Positions 34,450 to 43,683 of a stretch of 64,000 nt of DNA are shown here, one piece after another (position 1 is the stretch's first letter; each line of letters starts with the position of its first letter). The DNA comes from Phoma sp. XZ068. Taxonomy: Eukaryota; Ascomycota; Dothideomycetes; Pleosporales; Didymellaceae. Location: contig RBKR01000002.1 of NCBI GenBank assembly GCA_004835665.1, forward strand, positions 1,736,001 through 1,800,000, in the 5' to 3' direction. The notes under the pieces were generated by a model that worked only from the letters and a program-made list of their open reading frames with translations, had not been told where the DNA came from and made no database searches. The position numbers and the translations under genes were made by a program.

Positions 34450-36895
34450 CTTGATGGTGTTGTTGGGATTATTGCTTTCGGCTAGCGAGAGGTTCGATGT
34501 GAAGCGATTATATGATCGTTTGAAGAAAGGTCGCTAGCGACTGATTATTGTTCAATAGATGATTAGAAGCGAATAGAGTGACCAGACTGGAGAACTGAAG
34601 AAGTGCATTCTTCGCGATCTTATATACACTCCTCCGTGTATAGGATGCTGAAATGCGTACGGTCCATCAGCCCAACCCCGCCAAGGCCGTGCGGCTGTTT
34701 GGGGTGAGGTTGAAACTTCCATGAAGCCCTGCCAAGAGCCTCAAGCATACCCGTGGCAGGCGTGGCAGAACTTGCCTCTGCAGCCCTGTTGCCAAGCCTG
34801 CCTGGCCGTTTGAAGCCTGGTTGAAACTTTCGTGATGCGGAGCCAAGCAGCGATAAGCCTGAGGTCTGTGGGTAGGTGCAGCGGAGCTCATGGAGAGTCC
34901 TTACGCGGGTGGAGACATGCCAGTCTGGAGCTGCGTAGACATTGCTCACTACGCGACTAATGAGAATCAGGTTTGAACGCCTTCGTCTCGTCGTCTTTGG
35001 CTGGAGCTACACCACGAGGCTAATGCAATATTCAGGCGACTCCTATACGTATGATGAATTCTCTGCACCAGGTGTGCACCGGCTTTGCAAACAAAATCGA
35101 GATCCGTTCATTTTCAGTACTGTAAATCGTCTTTTTGCAGCAATGAACTTCGTGAATAGCCAAGCTTGACGTGTAACGACGACACCCGTAGGGAAGCAGT
35201 CAGGAAGGCTTGAGAGCCCAAGGCTGTAGTTGTCCCGCCAGGTTGGCATTGCCAAGTACAGAACGTGCAAAGAGCAAGCGGGACAGCTCTTGCGCTATGT
35301 CAGAAAAGATCAGCGCTATACAGAGTCGTGCAGGTGAAAAATAGACACCTCCTTGGCAATGGACGTCTCTCCACAGCGTTCGTGTGGGAATTATTGTTCC
35401 AGGATGTGAGCCTCGGCCCTTACGCTTCAGCTGGAGAAGCTTTTGCTGGAACAGACCACGCGTTAGCTGGGCGGAGCCCTGAGAAGCTTGAGCGAGGTGC
35501 AAGCTGGGGAGGTGCCTTTGCGAACGCTGTACGACGTTTGATGATGGTGCTGCGCTAGGCATTCAGGCGCAAATCGAATGGAGCTAACTGTATTGAGACA
35601 GGACATCGAACGAAGGTGCGACAACCTCAAACTTGGCAAAGCGGACTGTGTGCGCAGTTCATGGCTCCCCCTGTCGGACCAAGACCTGAGTCTGTGCATC
35701 ATTGGCGAAGCTTGTTGATGAATGGCAGGTGCGAGCTCGGGTGGCTGACGCTGGACCAGATTCTGACGGTCGCACCGCGCAATCACCTTCCATCACCATC
35801 ATGGCACGGCTCGTAGTACAAGCTTCTCCGCATTCGCAGGTATGAGCATGGTCTCAGGTGCGTTGCGCGAGGCATCGAAGGCGTTGAGGCGTTGTGATGA
35901 ACTGGTGATTGGGCGCGAGGTGGACAACCTCAAATCGGCCGCTCGATTAACCGGCGCTGCTTTCACCCCTTCATCGACGACGACGATGGCCTACGACTTG
36001 GCATTAATACGCTATTTGTAATGTCCTATGACCTCAGGTCTCAGAGCAAGTAGCCTGGAACCGCAATGGCGCACTAAGAACCAGTGCCAACTCTCGCGTG
36101 CTCCCTCAACACCAACAATATCATTGTTATACAGAATAATCAACGATCATCAACACCAAGCGCTGTCACCAAGCACTGTCACCGATAGGGTTCGTTTGGC
36201 ATCTCTTGGAAGACGTTGAGGTGGAGAAGACCCACTGCCCAGCTGTCTCCCCGCAAAATCCACTCTTGATCAGCTTCCAAGAAGTCAGGCATTCTTGGTA
36301 GGGGCAGAAAGCTCTTGGAAAAGAACAAGACTTTAAGCCCGACAACTAAGGGGGCCAAGGTGTCGTCGCCACAGGCTCTTGGCTTCACAGAAGGAAATGA
36401 GGTCGACCCTGAAGAGTACGCAAGCCTATTCATGCCGTTACGACTACACCTCATGCTCCCATTTGCCTTGAAAATAAGATCCCAATTGAGGCTCCTGATA
36501 CCTCCAGGCAAATTGGACCGCGATGGGTCAAACTCGGATCTTTTGGCGAATACTTCCTCCAAGATCTGGCTCCCTGAAGGACCAAAAAGGCGGTGAAGAC
36601 ACAAGTTGTCGATTGGCATTCTTGTTCTGCGGTACTGACGATACTGACAGACGTGTCGCGTTGATGATCGAAAGGTGGCTCGTTCGCCGATGCAGGCCAG
36701 ACAGACGCCCCACAACACGAGCAAAATAATTCAGGGGCACCCAGCCTGACTCTAGGCCTCTTACCATGAGCTATTATAGATTTAGAAAGCGATGGACCGG
36801 AAACTTATTTGCTCGTTATTCCAAAGCTCAGCTTTTCTCTGAATATATTCTGCACAAAATCCCGAATCTTCATCAGCCAATCAGAAGGCTCTAAA
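34450..36895. other. gene-poor region with degenerate repeats
   Basis: This 2.4-kb stretch has no gene I can support. It contains an imperfect internal duplication near 34690-34860. A minus-strand open frame runs from an ATG at 36619 to 36179 (146 codons, containing FGPSGSQILEEVF and DFLEADQEWILRGDSW). That frame looks more protein-like than chance, but I cannot assign a family and it may be a relic. Confidence 0.4.
34690..34860. repeat. imperfect direct duplication
   Basis: Two stretches of about 55 bp share the core GTTGAAACTT followed a short distance on by CCAAG and AGCCT, with further scattered matches: one near 34690-34745 and one near 34800-34860. Translated on the minus strand both give a KFQP-containing frame. 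This looks like a decayed local duplication rather than an active element. Confidence 0.4.
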
Positions 36896-36978
36896 GGTTC
36901 GATGGTGTAGTTGGTTATCACGTCAGTCTAACATTGTTAGTTCACTGAAGGTCTCCAGTTCAAGTCTGGGTCGAATCA
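36896..36978 (+). tRNA. tRNA-Val (AAC) with 9-nt intron
   Basis: The cloverleaf folds fully. The acceptor stem GGTTCGA pairs with TCGAATC (one G-T wobble), followed by discriminator A. The D-arm region GTGTAGTTGGTTATCAC contains the A box. The anticodon stem TCAGT pairs with ACTGA, and TCCAG pairs with CTGGG in the T arm around TTCAAGT. The anticodon is AAC at 36930-36932. The loop is seven bases only if TTGTTAGTT (36934-36942) is removed as an intron one base after the anticodon, the canonical position. A run of five T at 36981-36985 would terminate RNA polymerase III. Confidence 0.93.
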
Positions 36979-37474
36979 TATTTTTGCTGTCATCAAGGCG
37001 GTAGCAGAGCTTTTGCATCCTGAGATGACGCCAATTGGGAGATAAATGGTTCGAAGATACATTCGCTGACGAACCTCAAGTTAGAATTCCCATTGGCACA
37101 TGTCATGTCAATGTACGATGGACATAGGCATTTCTCACACTTTGTGATCGAATAGTATATCACGACCAGTGTCGTTAAGGCAATTTTTCCCAGGCTTCCT
37201 TCGGCTCGTGAACCTAAGTGCAACCTTCGGACAGGTTTTATCCACGGCAGACCAGCCTTTGCAATAATAGGTGGCGACAGTGTCCGTCCGGCTGTAAGGA
37301 TGTCGCACTGTTCATTCAATCTGTACTCAGAATGTGGGTCTCAATAAAGGCACCTGTAAAGTTGTAGTATGAAACTTCATTGATCATGATACCGATGTGT
37401 TCGTAGATATGCGTGGTGTAGTATCAAGCCCACTTTGTGCCAGCCACTGTCCCTATCATGCATTCCACTGTTTC
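36979..37474. other. intergenic region
   Basis: This stretch of nearly 500 bp between the tRNA gene and the 3' end of the repeat-containing secreted protein gene has no visible feature other than the poly-T terminator at its start. Confidence 0.4.
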
Positions 37475-38175
37475 TTAGGTGCATGAGGCGGCATTGCCAG
37501 CTCCAGCAGTGTTTCCACCGGCATTGTTGTTGTTTCCGGCGTTGTTCCCACCAGCATTTGCATTGCCTGCACCAGCATTCGCGTTACCAGCACCAGCATT
37601 CGCGTTACCAGCACCAGCATTCGCGTTACCAGCACCAGCATTCGCGTTACCAGCACCAGCATTCGCGTTACCAGCACCAGCATTCGCGTTACCAGCACCA
37701 GCATTCGCGTTACCAGCACCAGCATTCGCGTTACCAGCACCAGCATTCGCGTTACCAGCACCACCAGCATTGCCAGCACCACCTGCACCGGCACCGCCTG
37801 CCGCCGCTGTGCTTGCCGGGATTGACGCACTGCACTGATCTGCGGGAGGTTAGTCTGTGTTTATGAACTGTTTCGTAAAGACTTACCTTTCTGTGCTGTG
37901 CATTGAGCCACACTGAGGGTCGCATCCCCTCCATTGGCAGCATTGGCACAAGCGTTGAACTGCTGGTCGCAGCTTCGTGCCAATGCGGCACCAACGCCCA
38001 CGAAGGTGTCACCCTTCACTTGAAATGGGCGTTTGGCATCGCCAGTGTTCTGGACAGGAGTGGCTGCGATACCACCGAGAGCGCCTGTGAAAGTCTGGAC
38101 GTTGCCTGTCTGTCGTCGCACTGGGGAGCCGAAGGCTGCGGCGAAGAGAGCAAGAGCAACGATTGTGGACCTCAT
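37475..38175 (-). CDS. secreted cell-surface protein with 7-residue Gly/Ala/Asn repeats
   Basis: Two exons (38175-37887, 37839-37475) give 217 residues. A signal peptide (MRSTIVALALFAAAFGS) is followed by a VRR dibasic site. A globular N-terminal domain of about 90 residues then reads VKGDTFVGVGAALARSCDQQF, CANAANGG and VAQCTAQKDQC, a cysteine-spaced pattern seen in small fungal surface proteins. The second half is made of ten copies of a seven-residue unit (AGAGNAN), nine of them almost identical in DNA, then a Gly/Asn-rich tail ending AASCT. No GPI signal is visible. A wall-associated or secreted structural role is inferred. Copy number is probably polymorphic. The splice junction (GTAAGT donor, 47-nt intron) keeps phase. 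Confidence 0.72.
37575..37763. repeat. 21-bp minisatellite, nine copies, in coding sequence
   Basis: Nine head-to-tail copies of GCATTCGCGTTACCAGCACCA occur at exact 21-bp spacing from 37575 to 37763, preceded by one diverged copy. The unit encodes seven residues on the minus strand, so copy changes keep the reading frame. Confidence 0.95.
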
Positions 38176-39469
38176 TTTGATTGCTGAAAGTCGAGTTGAG
38201 ATGCGGTTTGGGTATAAAGCTTTGAAGATTATAAGTGTAGATTAACGAGTGACCAGACTCTGAACGAAAGTAATAGGCAGTGTGATGAGCAGGAAAGGGA
38301 ATGTTGTTGAAGGCGATATAGTCATTAGTGCGGGCATGACAGGTACATTTATACTTACAACAAACCTATTCTCCGTGTCTGAAGATATGCCTCGCGCTTG
38401 ATGGCGGCTGATCGTTCACTCCTTCATCAAAGGCGGTCGCCATGCCCGCGGTCATACGACAAGCGTTGTCTTTAGCCGCTACAATGTGGCCTATCAGTCG
38501 GCGAAGCTTATCGATGCCATCCCTCCAAGAGGTGGAATCTAGATGTTTGCTTGAGAAGGTCAAACGTTGATGCCGTGAGTGCATAACTTGCGCCGTTTCC
38601 TGTCAGAGCCTGTTTGGTGATGGCGCGTACCCCAGCTTCATTCTGTGTGGGAATCAAGCCATTGTAAACTGGGCGCAGGCTGCAGAGAGCCAGCATCCAG
38701 ATAAATTTGACGGCTACATGATGTAAAATTGAAGAATATACTCGTCTTAAAATCATCATTTTCGAGAAAATCTGCAGTTCCCATGTCGTTCGCTAGTGTT
38801 GACAGCATTATCCCTGCGTCGATCGCACAACCCTGAGGCATTCCGTGAACGAGGATATTACCCCAACTCCGAGCGCATGTCAGACGACGCAAGCACATTG
38901 AAGTATCGGACCGGCGGTTAATGCGCTGCGACGTTCGAAGACTCGAAATGTAAAAGGCGGAGGTCAAATCCTGCTCATACCTGCCCCACTTTTCGGTGCT
39001 TCTGAAGTTTACATTCTTCAACCACCACAGTCATCTCAAGTCGTTACTTTTTTTCAGACGCACCACAATGGGAATCAAGGCAAGCAGAGTGATTAGAATG
39101 GAGAATATGTTATCAACATCTGTGCTGAGATTTGCCTCTCAACAGAGCGGTCGTTCTGACCTCCAGTGCCGACGATCACGTGATTACATACTAGTGAAGA
39201 GCACTTCATTATCAGAACCACGAACCTTTTGCTAACACGCTTCTTGTGTGGTTCCACTTTCGAGCGATGGCTGACTTCACATAATACCCAACGCCCATGG
39301 GGAAGCTTGTTAACGGCATCGGATTATGGCATGAAGCACGTATAGTTTGCATTCAAAAACTACTTAGGCTCGCATTTCATGAAGGGCATATCTAAAAAGC
39401 AAAACCGGCACCAACAAGCATGTACACTTTGACTAAGTTGAGACACCTCGACAAAGCTCATGTGTCTTC
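38176..39469. other. gene-poor region with possible relic
   Basis: This 1.3-kb gap holds minus-strand frames between about 39000 and 38366 with protein-like fragments, such as AIDAGIMLSTLANDMG and LRPVYNGLIPTQNEAG. They lie in different frames and could be a decayed gene, but I cannot identify a family. A direct-repeat copy lies at 38982-39013. Confidence 0.35.
38982..39013 (+). repeat. direct repeat, left copy
   Basis: This 32-nt stretch, with core TTTTCGGTGC and CTGAAGTTTACA, matches 43634-43666 with one short indel and about two substitutions. Weaker similarity continues to about 39047 (GTCATCTCAAGTCG). The two copies lie 4.65 kb apart in the same orientation and flank a divergent pair of orphan genes. 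Confidence 0.7.
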
Positions 39470-40882
39470 TCAAGCTCCACGAACCCAATATCCTCTCTGG
39501 TCCCATGTTAAGCCATGGCGCAGATCCTCTCTCAACGGCAGCACGAACAAGAAGACACCTTCTTGTTCATCATCTTGTACCAACGCGCATGGTCGTGCTT
39601 TCGTCTTGCGGCTACTGGTAGCCACCGAGCATGTCTCACAAGCTCGCAAGTTCTCCTTGAAGACCGAAGCGCGAAGTTTCGCAACGACTCGCACCAAAAC
39701 GCAGGCATCTTGGTTCGAGGTCAACTTGTTCCAAGCTGTACTCTTCGCCGGATTCCATTTCACTAGCTTTTCAAACTCATACCAGAGGTAGTTCTCGAGA
39801 TCCACTGGAATTTGCGTCCCTTGTTTTGTGCCAAGTTCCGGTCCATCTGGCACACAGAGCTTCAGACGGTACCGTCTGGGCTCAGAACCGGGTCCAAGAT
39901 CAATCTCGAGAGGCATAAAATCATTCCTTGGGGAATCAACGTCTGCCGTTGTTCCCCGCGAAGCACCAAGTAGATGCCGAGCAAAAGGCGAGGCCAGATT
40001 CAGCTGTGAGCTCGACACGGGCGATGGTACTTGACTGCCCTCCCGCCTCAAAGCATCAACTGACCTTCTCGTATTCGATGAAGGGCGACTGTCGCCTGGC
40101 ACATTCCGCTTCGCTGGGGTCTTGAACAGGGCCTCGCCTAGTCGTTTTTCCTGACCAGTGCTGGCATTGAACGATGTTTTTGGTGTGAGGCTTGGACGCC
40201 TGTCAGCACTTTGTGTGCGATTGCTCTTGAGTGCCGCTATCTTTGCACCCATGGAAGTGATCTCTTCTCTCAGTCTTTCACACTCTATGATCTTTTCCCT
40301 GTACGCTCCCATGCCGCCCATGGAATCGATCTCCTTCACCAGCTCTTTAAACTTTGCATACTGCTCCTCAGCCGCTCTCATATCTCCCATGGAGGCAAGC
40401 CATTCTTTGACTGCATTGTTGTTGTCTTGTGCTCGCTGTAACTTGGCGTTCTCTTCCATCGTGGCTTTGATTACGTCTATACCGCCAAGTAGGTCGACCT
40501 TGTTTGCGAGTTCTGCGGCATCATCCAAACGCTTTTGGACTGCATCGACTCCTCCCAACTTGTTTAGCATCCGATACGAGCGGTGGTCGGCTTCTTTTAC
40601 GCGGAGAAGAGAGGTGACAACATGGACGGCATCGAACCCCAAGTTCAGAAACGCCTTGCGCAATACAAGAGGATGGTCCAAATTGTTAGTATTCAAGGCA
40701 TGCAGTTCCTCTCGGAGTTTGCTGGCTTCGATCGTTTTGGCTTCGATCCTGGCAGAAGTTTCGGCATCTCTGAAGTATCGATGCAGAGGAGGCTTGGCAT
40801 TGTAAGTGAGCTGCATAAGCTCGAAGTCATGTGCAGTCTTGGGTACGCGAGAACGCATAGCATATTTCTTTGGCGTCGACAT
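39470..40882 (-). CDS. orphan coiled-coil protein with 23-residue repeats
   Basis: A single exon gives 470 residues from the ATG at 40882; the frame extends upstream only from GTG. I do not recognise a named family. Residues 40-220 are predicted coiled coil by eye and contain an internal repeat with the motif (L/M)G(G/D), at KLGGVDAV (near 110), LLGGIDVI (133), SMGDMRAA (166), SMGGMGAY (189) and SMGAKIAA (212), mostly 23 residues apart. A serine- and arginine-rich linker follows. The C-terminal 130 residues form a separate domain with DLENYLWYEFEKLVKW, CETC and RPCALVQ, ending LPLREDLRHGL and GYWVR, which may bind metal. The gene is divergent from the orphan gene at 41340. Confidence 0.6.
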   Translation of the reverse strand: MSTPKKYAMRSRVPKTAHDFELMQLTYNAKPPLHRYFRDAETSARIEAKTIEASKLREELHALNTNNLDHPLVLRKAFLNLGFDAVHVVTSLLRVKEADHRSYRMLNKLGGVDAVQKRLDDAAELANKVDLLGGIDVIKATMEENAKLQRAQDNNNAVKEWLASMGDMRAAEEQYAKFKELVKEIDSMGGMGAYREKIIECERLREEITSMGAKIAALKSNRTQSADRRPSLTPKTSFNASTGQEKRLGEALFKTPAKRNVPGDSRPSSNTRRSVDALRREGSQVPSPVSSSQLNLASPFARHLLGASRGTTADVDSPRNDFMPLEIDLGPGSEPRRYRLKLCVPDGPELGTKQGTQIPVDLENYLWYEFEKLVKWNPAKSTAWNKLTSNQDACVLVRVVAKLRASVFKENLRACETCSVATSSRKTKARPCALVQDDEQEGVFLFVLPLREDLRHGLTWDQRGYWVRGA

Positions 40883-41339
40883 TTTGTGAGTGTGCGTATG
40901 AAGGACGCGAAAGGTTGTCAGGTCAGAGGAAGTTTCATGAGGCTCATGGCAATTCGAGGCAGGCACGCTCGTGCCCACCAGAACTGCCAGCACCACTGCA
41001 CGAACAGGAGAGAATACTCGTCAAGATGAGATCCGCTTAAGGATGCATTGATTTTCAAAGAATAACAATGTGTGTCTTTTCAACGAACCCCATCAAACCG
41101 CAAAGAACCATTTCTATTCTTGGTGCATCGCTGGTGAAAATGGCTGCACGCCAGAGCTGCTCTTTCCATTGCTATGACCTGACGTCAATGGTCACTAGTA
41201 GCTCGCTTTGCGCACCGGGCGCCGAGAAGTGCAGGTGCTGCCTGGAATTCTTCTAACGGATTCTGGAGGCTGTTCTCTCACCATCACCACCGCCTCCACC
41301 ACCGCCTCCACCACCGCCTCCACCACCGCCGCCTCCACC
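40883..41339. promoter_or_regulatory. shared promoter region of a divergent orphan pair
   Basis: This 457-bp region separates the start codons of two divergently transcribed genes and must hold both promoters. Its right end is a 12-bp tandem repeat in the leader of the plus-strand gene. Confidence 0.5.
41285..41338. repeat. 12-bp tandem repeat ACCACCGCCTCC
   Basis: About four and a half copies of ACCACCGCCTCC lie directly before the start codon at 41340. The frame is open through it from a TTG at 41208, so the repeat could be translated if a non-ATG start were used, but the simplest reading is 5' untranslated sequence. Confidence 0.85.
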
Positions 41340-43583
41340 ATGCAGCAGGGGCGTAGAGCCGGCCAAAATAGGCTGCAAAGTGACAACGATGATTCCCAAG
41401 AAAACCCAGATGCCCGAGCAATGCCTCCTCCACCGCGACCATCCCAACAGGAGTTTGCCGAGAGTGCCGAGAGCGATGCCACAATCACATCGTCATTGCC
41501 AGAGACCAGATGGCATGACAACCTGCGGGGCAAAGCTGTTCCATCATCAGTAGGTCTCGAGTCCTGGCGACCCAAGCTGTGGGATGCCGATTATGCACGA
41601 CGCCAGCGACAGCACCGAGCGCTCAGACGCCACCAGACACCGCAGATTGATGCCGAAGACAGCTCGCAGGATGTTATATCTTCAATAGAGCAAGAGGATG
41701 CCCATATCAAGCAGCGGGGAGCCACTGTGTGTTCAAGCCTTCCTTCGTCCCTGTCGCCTACGGCACGTGCGCCACGAGATGGCCAGAAAGCAAGCCTTCA
41801 GCCGAGGGCTATGCAGTCTCCATCAAGCTCGAACACTGATTATGCAGATGGCCTGGCGTCTCAGGGTACCCAGCAGGAATCAGTGGATCAGCGGCATGAC
41901 GCTGGTCCATCATCCGGCACTGGGGTATCACAGCGGACACCTGGTCAGTGGCAGGACGCCGGCATGGGATTCATGCTCAGCGCAGGAAGCAGAGAGGACG
42001 TGATAGAGGAGTCAGGTGAACCTCCAGAGCGGAGTCGCGCTGGGGGATCGAGTGGCGGTGTGCGATCCGGCGCAGAGCCATCTCAGTCTGGTTTGTCTCC
42101 TCGACGGCTCAACTCCGAGGAGTCACAAGGGGCTAGCCTGACATCGGCAGAAGGAGGCCATATCGAGCGGCTACTAAGAGAATTGATAGGTGTCTTACCC
42201 CTGAGCGCCGCCAATCCTGTGCTACCTCGACAGCAGTCATTGTCCCAAATGCCTTCATCTCCGCCACTGATACACGATCATAATGATGAGCCAGTTGAAG
42301 CCGCAATCCATGCTAATTTGCGAGGCTCGTATTTATATGATCGAGCCCTCGAAGATGGATGTGTTGCTGTCGCCGCTCTTGCCCAACTGCATGCATCGAA
42401 GTTGCACCTATATAATGAAGAGGAGGTCAGTTGGAGATGGACCTGTCGAGACATTTTGTGGGGTATGCCCTTTCAACTCGTGAAATGCCTCGTATCTGGC
42501 AATATCGCGAGAGAGGTGCACAGACACGATGAGTTCGCAGATCTCTTCGGTATGGGTGACAGACAGTCAACATGGATGCAGCATTCCAGTGGTAATGCGC
42601 CATTGGTTTATACTGTTGTGCTGGCTGAGAGCAACAACGGTAACTCCCCTACTGGTACCGAATGGCTCGATGTCGTACGTCAAATGAGGCGATACGTCTC
42701 CTTGAAGCCACAGGATGATGCCCTTGTTAATGATGTAGATGCTGCCTCGGCCTGCGGACGCGCGACACGAAGCAAGAGCAACATTTGCAAGCATTTGTTC
42801 CTGACCAAGCCCCACGGTCAGATAAGGAAATGGGTCAGAGGTCGACAAGACATTGTGCTGGAATTCTGCAACGCTTTGCAGAAGCGAATCCAAGCGATGC
42901 CCATCGAGGACCGCTACCTGCCCCTAACGCGCCCCTTGCACTATATCGGGTACACGTTTTCATTCACGCAGCGTAAGGAAGACCACGAAGCAGGATCTAC
43001 TGCTTTCGTGATGCAGCTTGCCGACGCGATTCTTCATGTCAGGATGCCGGAAGTCTACAGCTTGTCTACCTTCCCCTTGTGCTACTTTGCAGGACCTGAA
43101 GAGGCTAGGACAGGGGAGATTTTGCTGACATTGCTGGGCGACAGCTTTACGTCGACAGGAGGAGGCTTCAATTATCATCCCCCGGGGCTGAACAATAGCA
43201 GTGCTGATACTAGGGACTGGTCAGTGGCAGACGTTGACCAGTTCTGGAAAGCGCAAGAACAGTTCAGGGACGAATTGGGCTACTGGGACGAGAATAGAAA
43301 AGACGAGCTGCCAGTGTTGAGACGCCAGCAGGAACTACCGGATGGCGGTAGTTCCGATCTCCTCAGAGACAGCCAGCAGGTTGAACTGCAGGCTATCGAG
43401 GATGAGGTGGCTACGCTGAGGGAACGACTGAGGCAGGCAAAGGAGGCGGACGCCAACATGGCCGAGGAGAGGTTGTTCGAGGTGAACGAGCAGAAGAATA
43501 TGCCTGTGAGAGTCGATGAGGAATCGAGAGATGCCCGGGACTTTATCCAGCAGTTGATACAGCAGATGGAGTCAGTAACCTAA
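41340..43583 (+). CDS. large orphan protein, unknown function
   Basis: A single exon gives 747 residues. I do not recognise the family. Residues 1-290 are low complexity, rich in Ser, Gln, Pro and charged residues, with no predicted structure. A globular region of about 330 residues follows, starting near IERLLRELIGVLPLS and including LYDRALEDGCVAVAAL, WRWTCRDILWGMPFQLV, SNICKHLFLTKPHGQIRKW and LHYIGYTFSFTQRKEDH. The last 100 residues form a coiled coil (VELQAIEDEVATLRERL, QAKEADANMAEE). No signal peptide or membrane span is seen. The start at 41340 is the first ATG. It lies between the direct repeats and may belong to a lineage-specific family. Confidence 0.6.
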   Translation: MQQGRRAGQNRLQSDNDDSQENPDARAMPPPPRPSQQEFAESAESDATITSSLPETRWHDNLRGKAVPSSVGLESWRPKLWDADYARRQRQHRALRRHQTPQIDAEDSSQDVISSIEQEDAHIKQRGATVCSSLPSSLSPTARAPRDGQKASLQPRAMQSPSSSNTDYADGLASQGTQQESVDQRHDAGPSSGTGVSQRTPGQWQDAGMGFMLSAGSREDVIEESGEPPERSRAGGSSGGVRSGAEPSQSGLSPRRLNSEESQGASLTSAEGGHIERLLRELIGVLPLSAANPVLPRQQSLSQMPSSPPLIHDHNDEPVEAAIHANLRGSYLYDRALEDGCVAVAALAQLHASKLHLYNEEEVSWRWTCRDILWGMPFQLVKCLVSGNIAREVHRHDEFADLFGMGDRQSTWMQHSSGNAPLVYTVVLAESNNGNSPTGTEWLDVVRQMRRYVSLKPQDDALVNDVDAASACGRATRSKSNICKHLFLTKPHGQIRKWVRGRQDIVLEFCNALQKRIQAMPIEDRYLPLTRPLHYIGYTFSFTQRKEDHEAGSTAFVMQLADAILHVRMPEVYSLSTFPLCYFAGPEEARTGEILLTLLGDSFTSTGGGFNYHPPGLNNSSADTRDWSVADVDQFWKAQEQFRDELGYWDENRKDELPVLRRQQELPDGGSSDLLRDSQQVELQAIEDEVATLRERLRQAKEADANMAEERLFEVNEQKNMPVRVDEESRDARDFIQQLIQQMESVT

Positions 43584-43633
43584 ATAACATTGAAAGAGAA
43601 TACAAATCTTATGTTCAGACGTGTCCCAGTGCG

Positions 43634-43666
43634 TGCCCCATTTTTTCGGTGCGTCTGAAGTTTACA
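43634..43666 (+). repeat. direct repeat, right copy
   Basis: This is the partner of 38982-39013, with core TTTTCGGTGC and CTGAAGTTTACA. Similarity fades but resumes at 43683-43702 (GTCATGTCAAATCG), which overlaps the last codons of the NmrA-like pseudogene. The left copy may therefore be a fragment of a duplicated segment that once ended in such a gene. Confidence 0.7.
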
Positions 43667-43683
43667 CTTGCAGTCACCCATCG

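Noticed and set aside
36179..36619. 146-codon minus-strand frame with protein-like stretches
   Set aside because: No family recognised and no neighbouring exons. It could be a relic, so it is mentioned only in the region note.
37575..37763. Regular short repeats that might suggest a CRISPR array
   Set aside because: Copies are directly contiguous with no spacers, lie in a coding frame, and the genome is eukaryotic.
38366..39000. Multi-exon minus-strand gene
   Set aside because: Protein-like pieces lie in different frames, but no set of splice sites joins them convincingly and no family is recognised.
41208..41339. Start of the large orphan gene at 41208
   Set aside because: The codon is TTG and the added sequence is mostly a simple repeat. 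The first ATG at 41340 is preferred.
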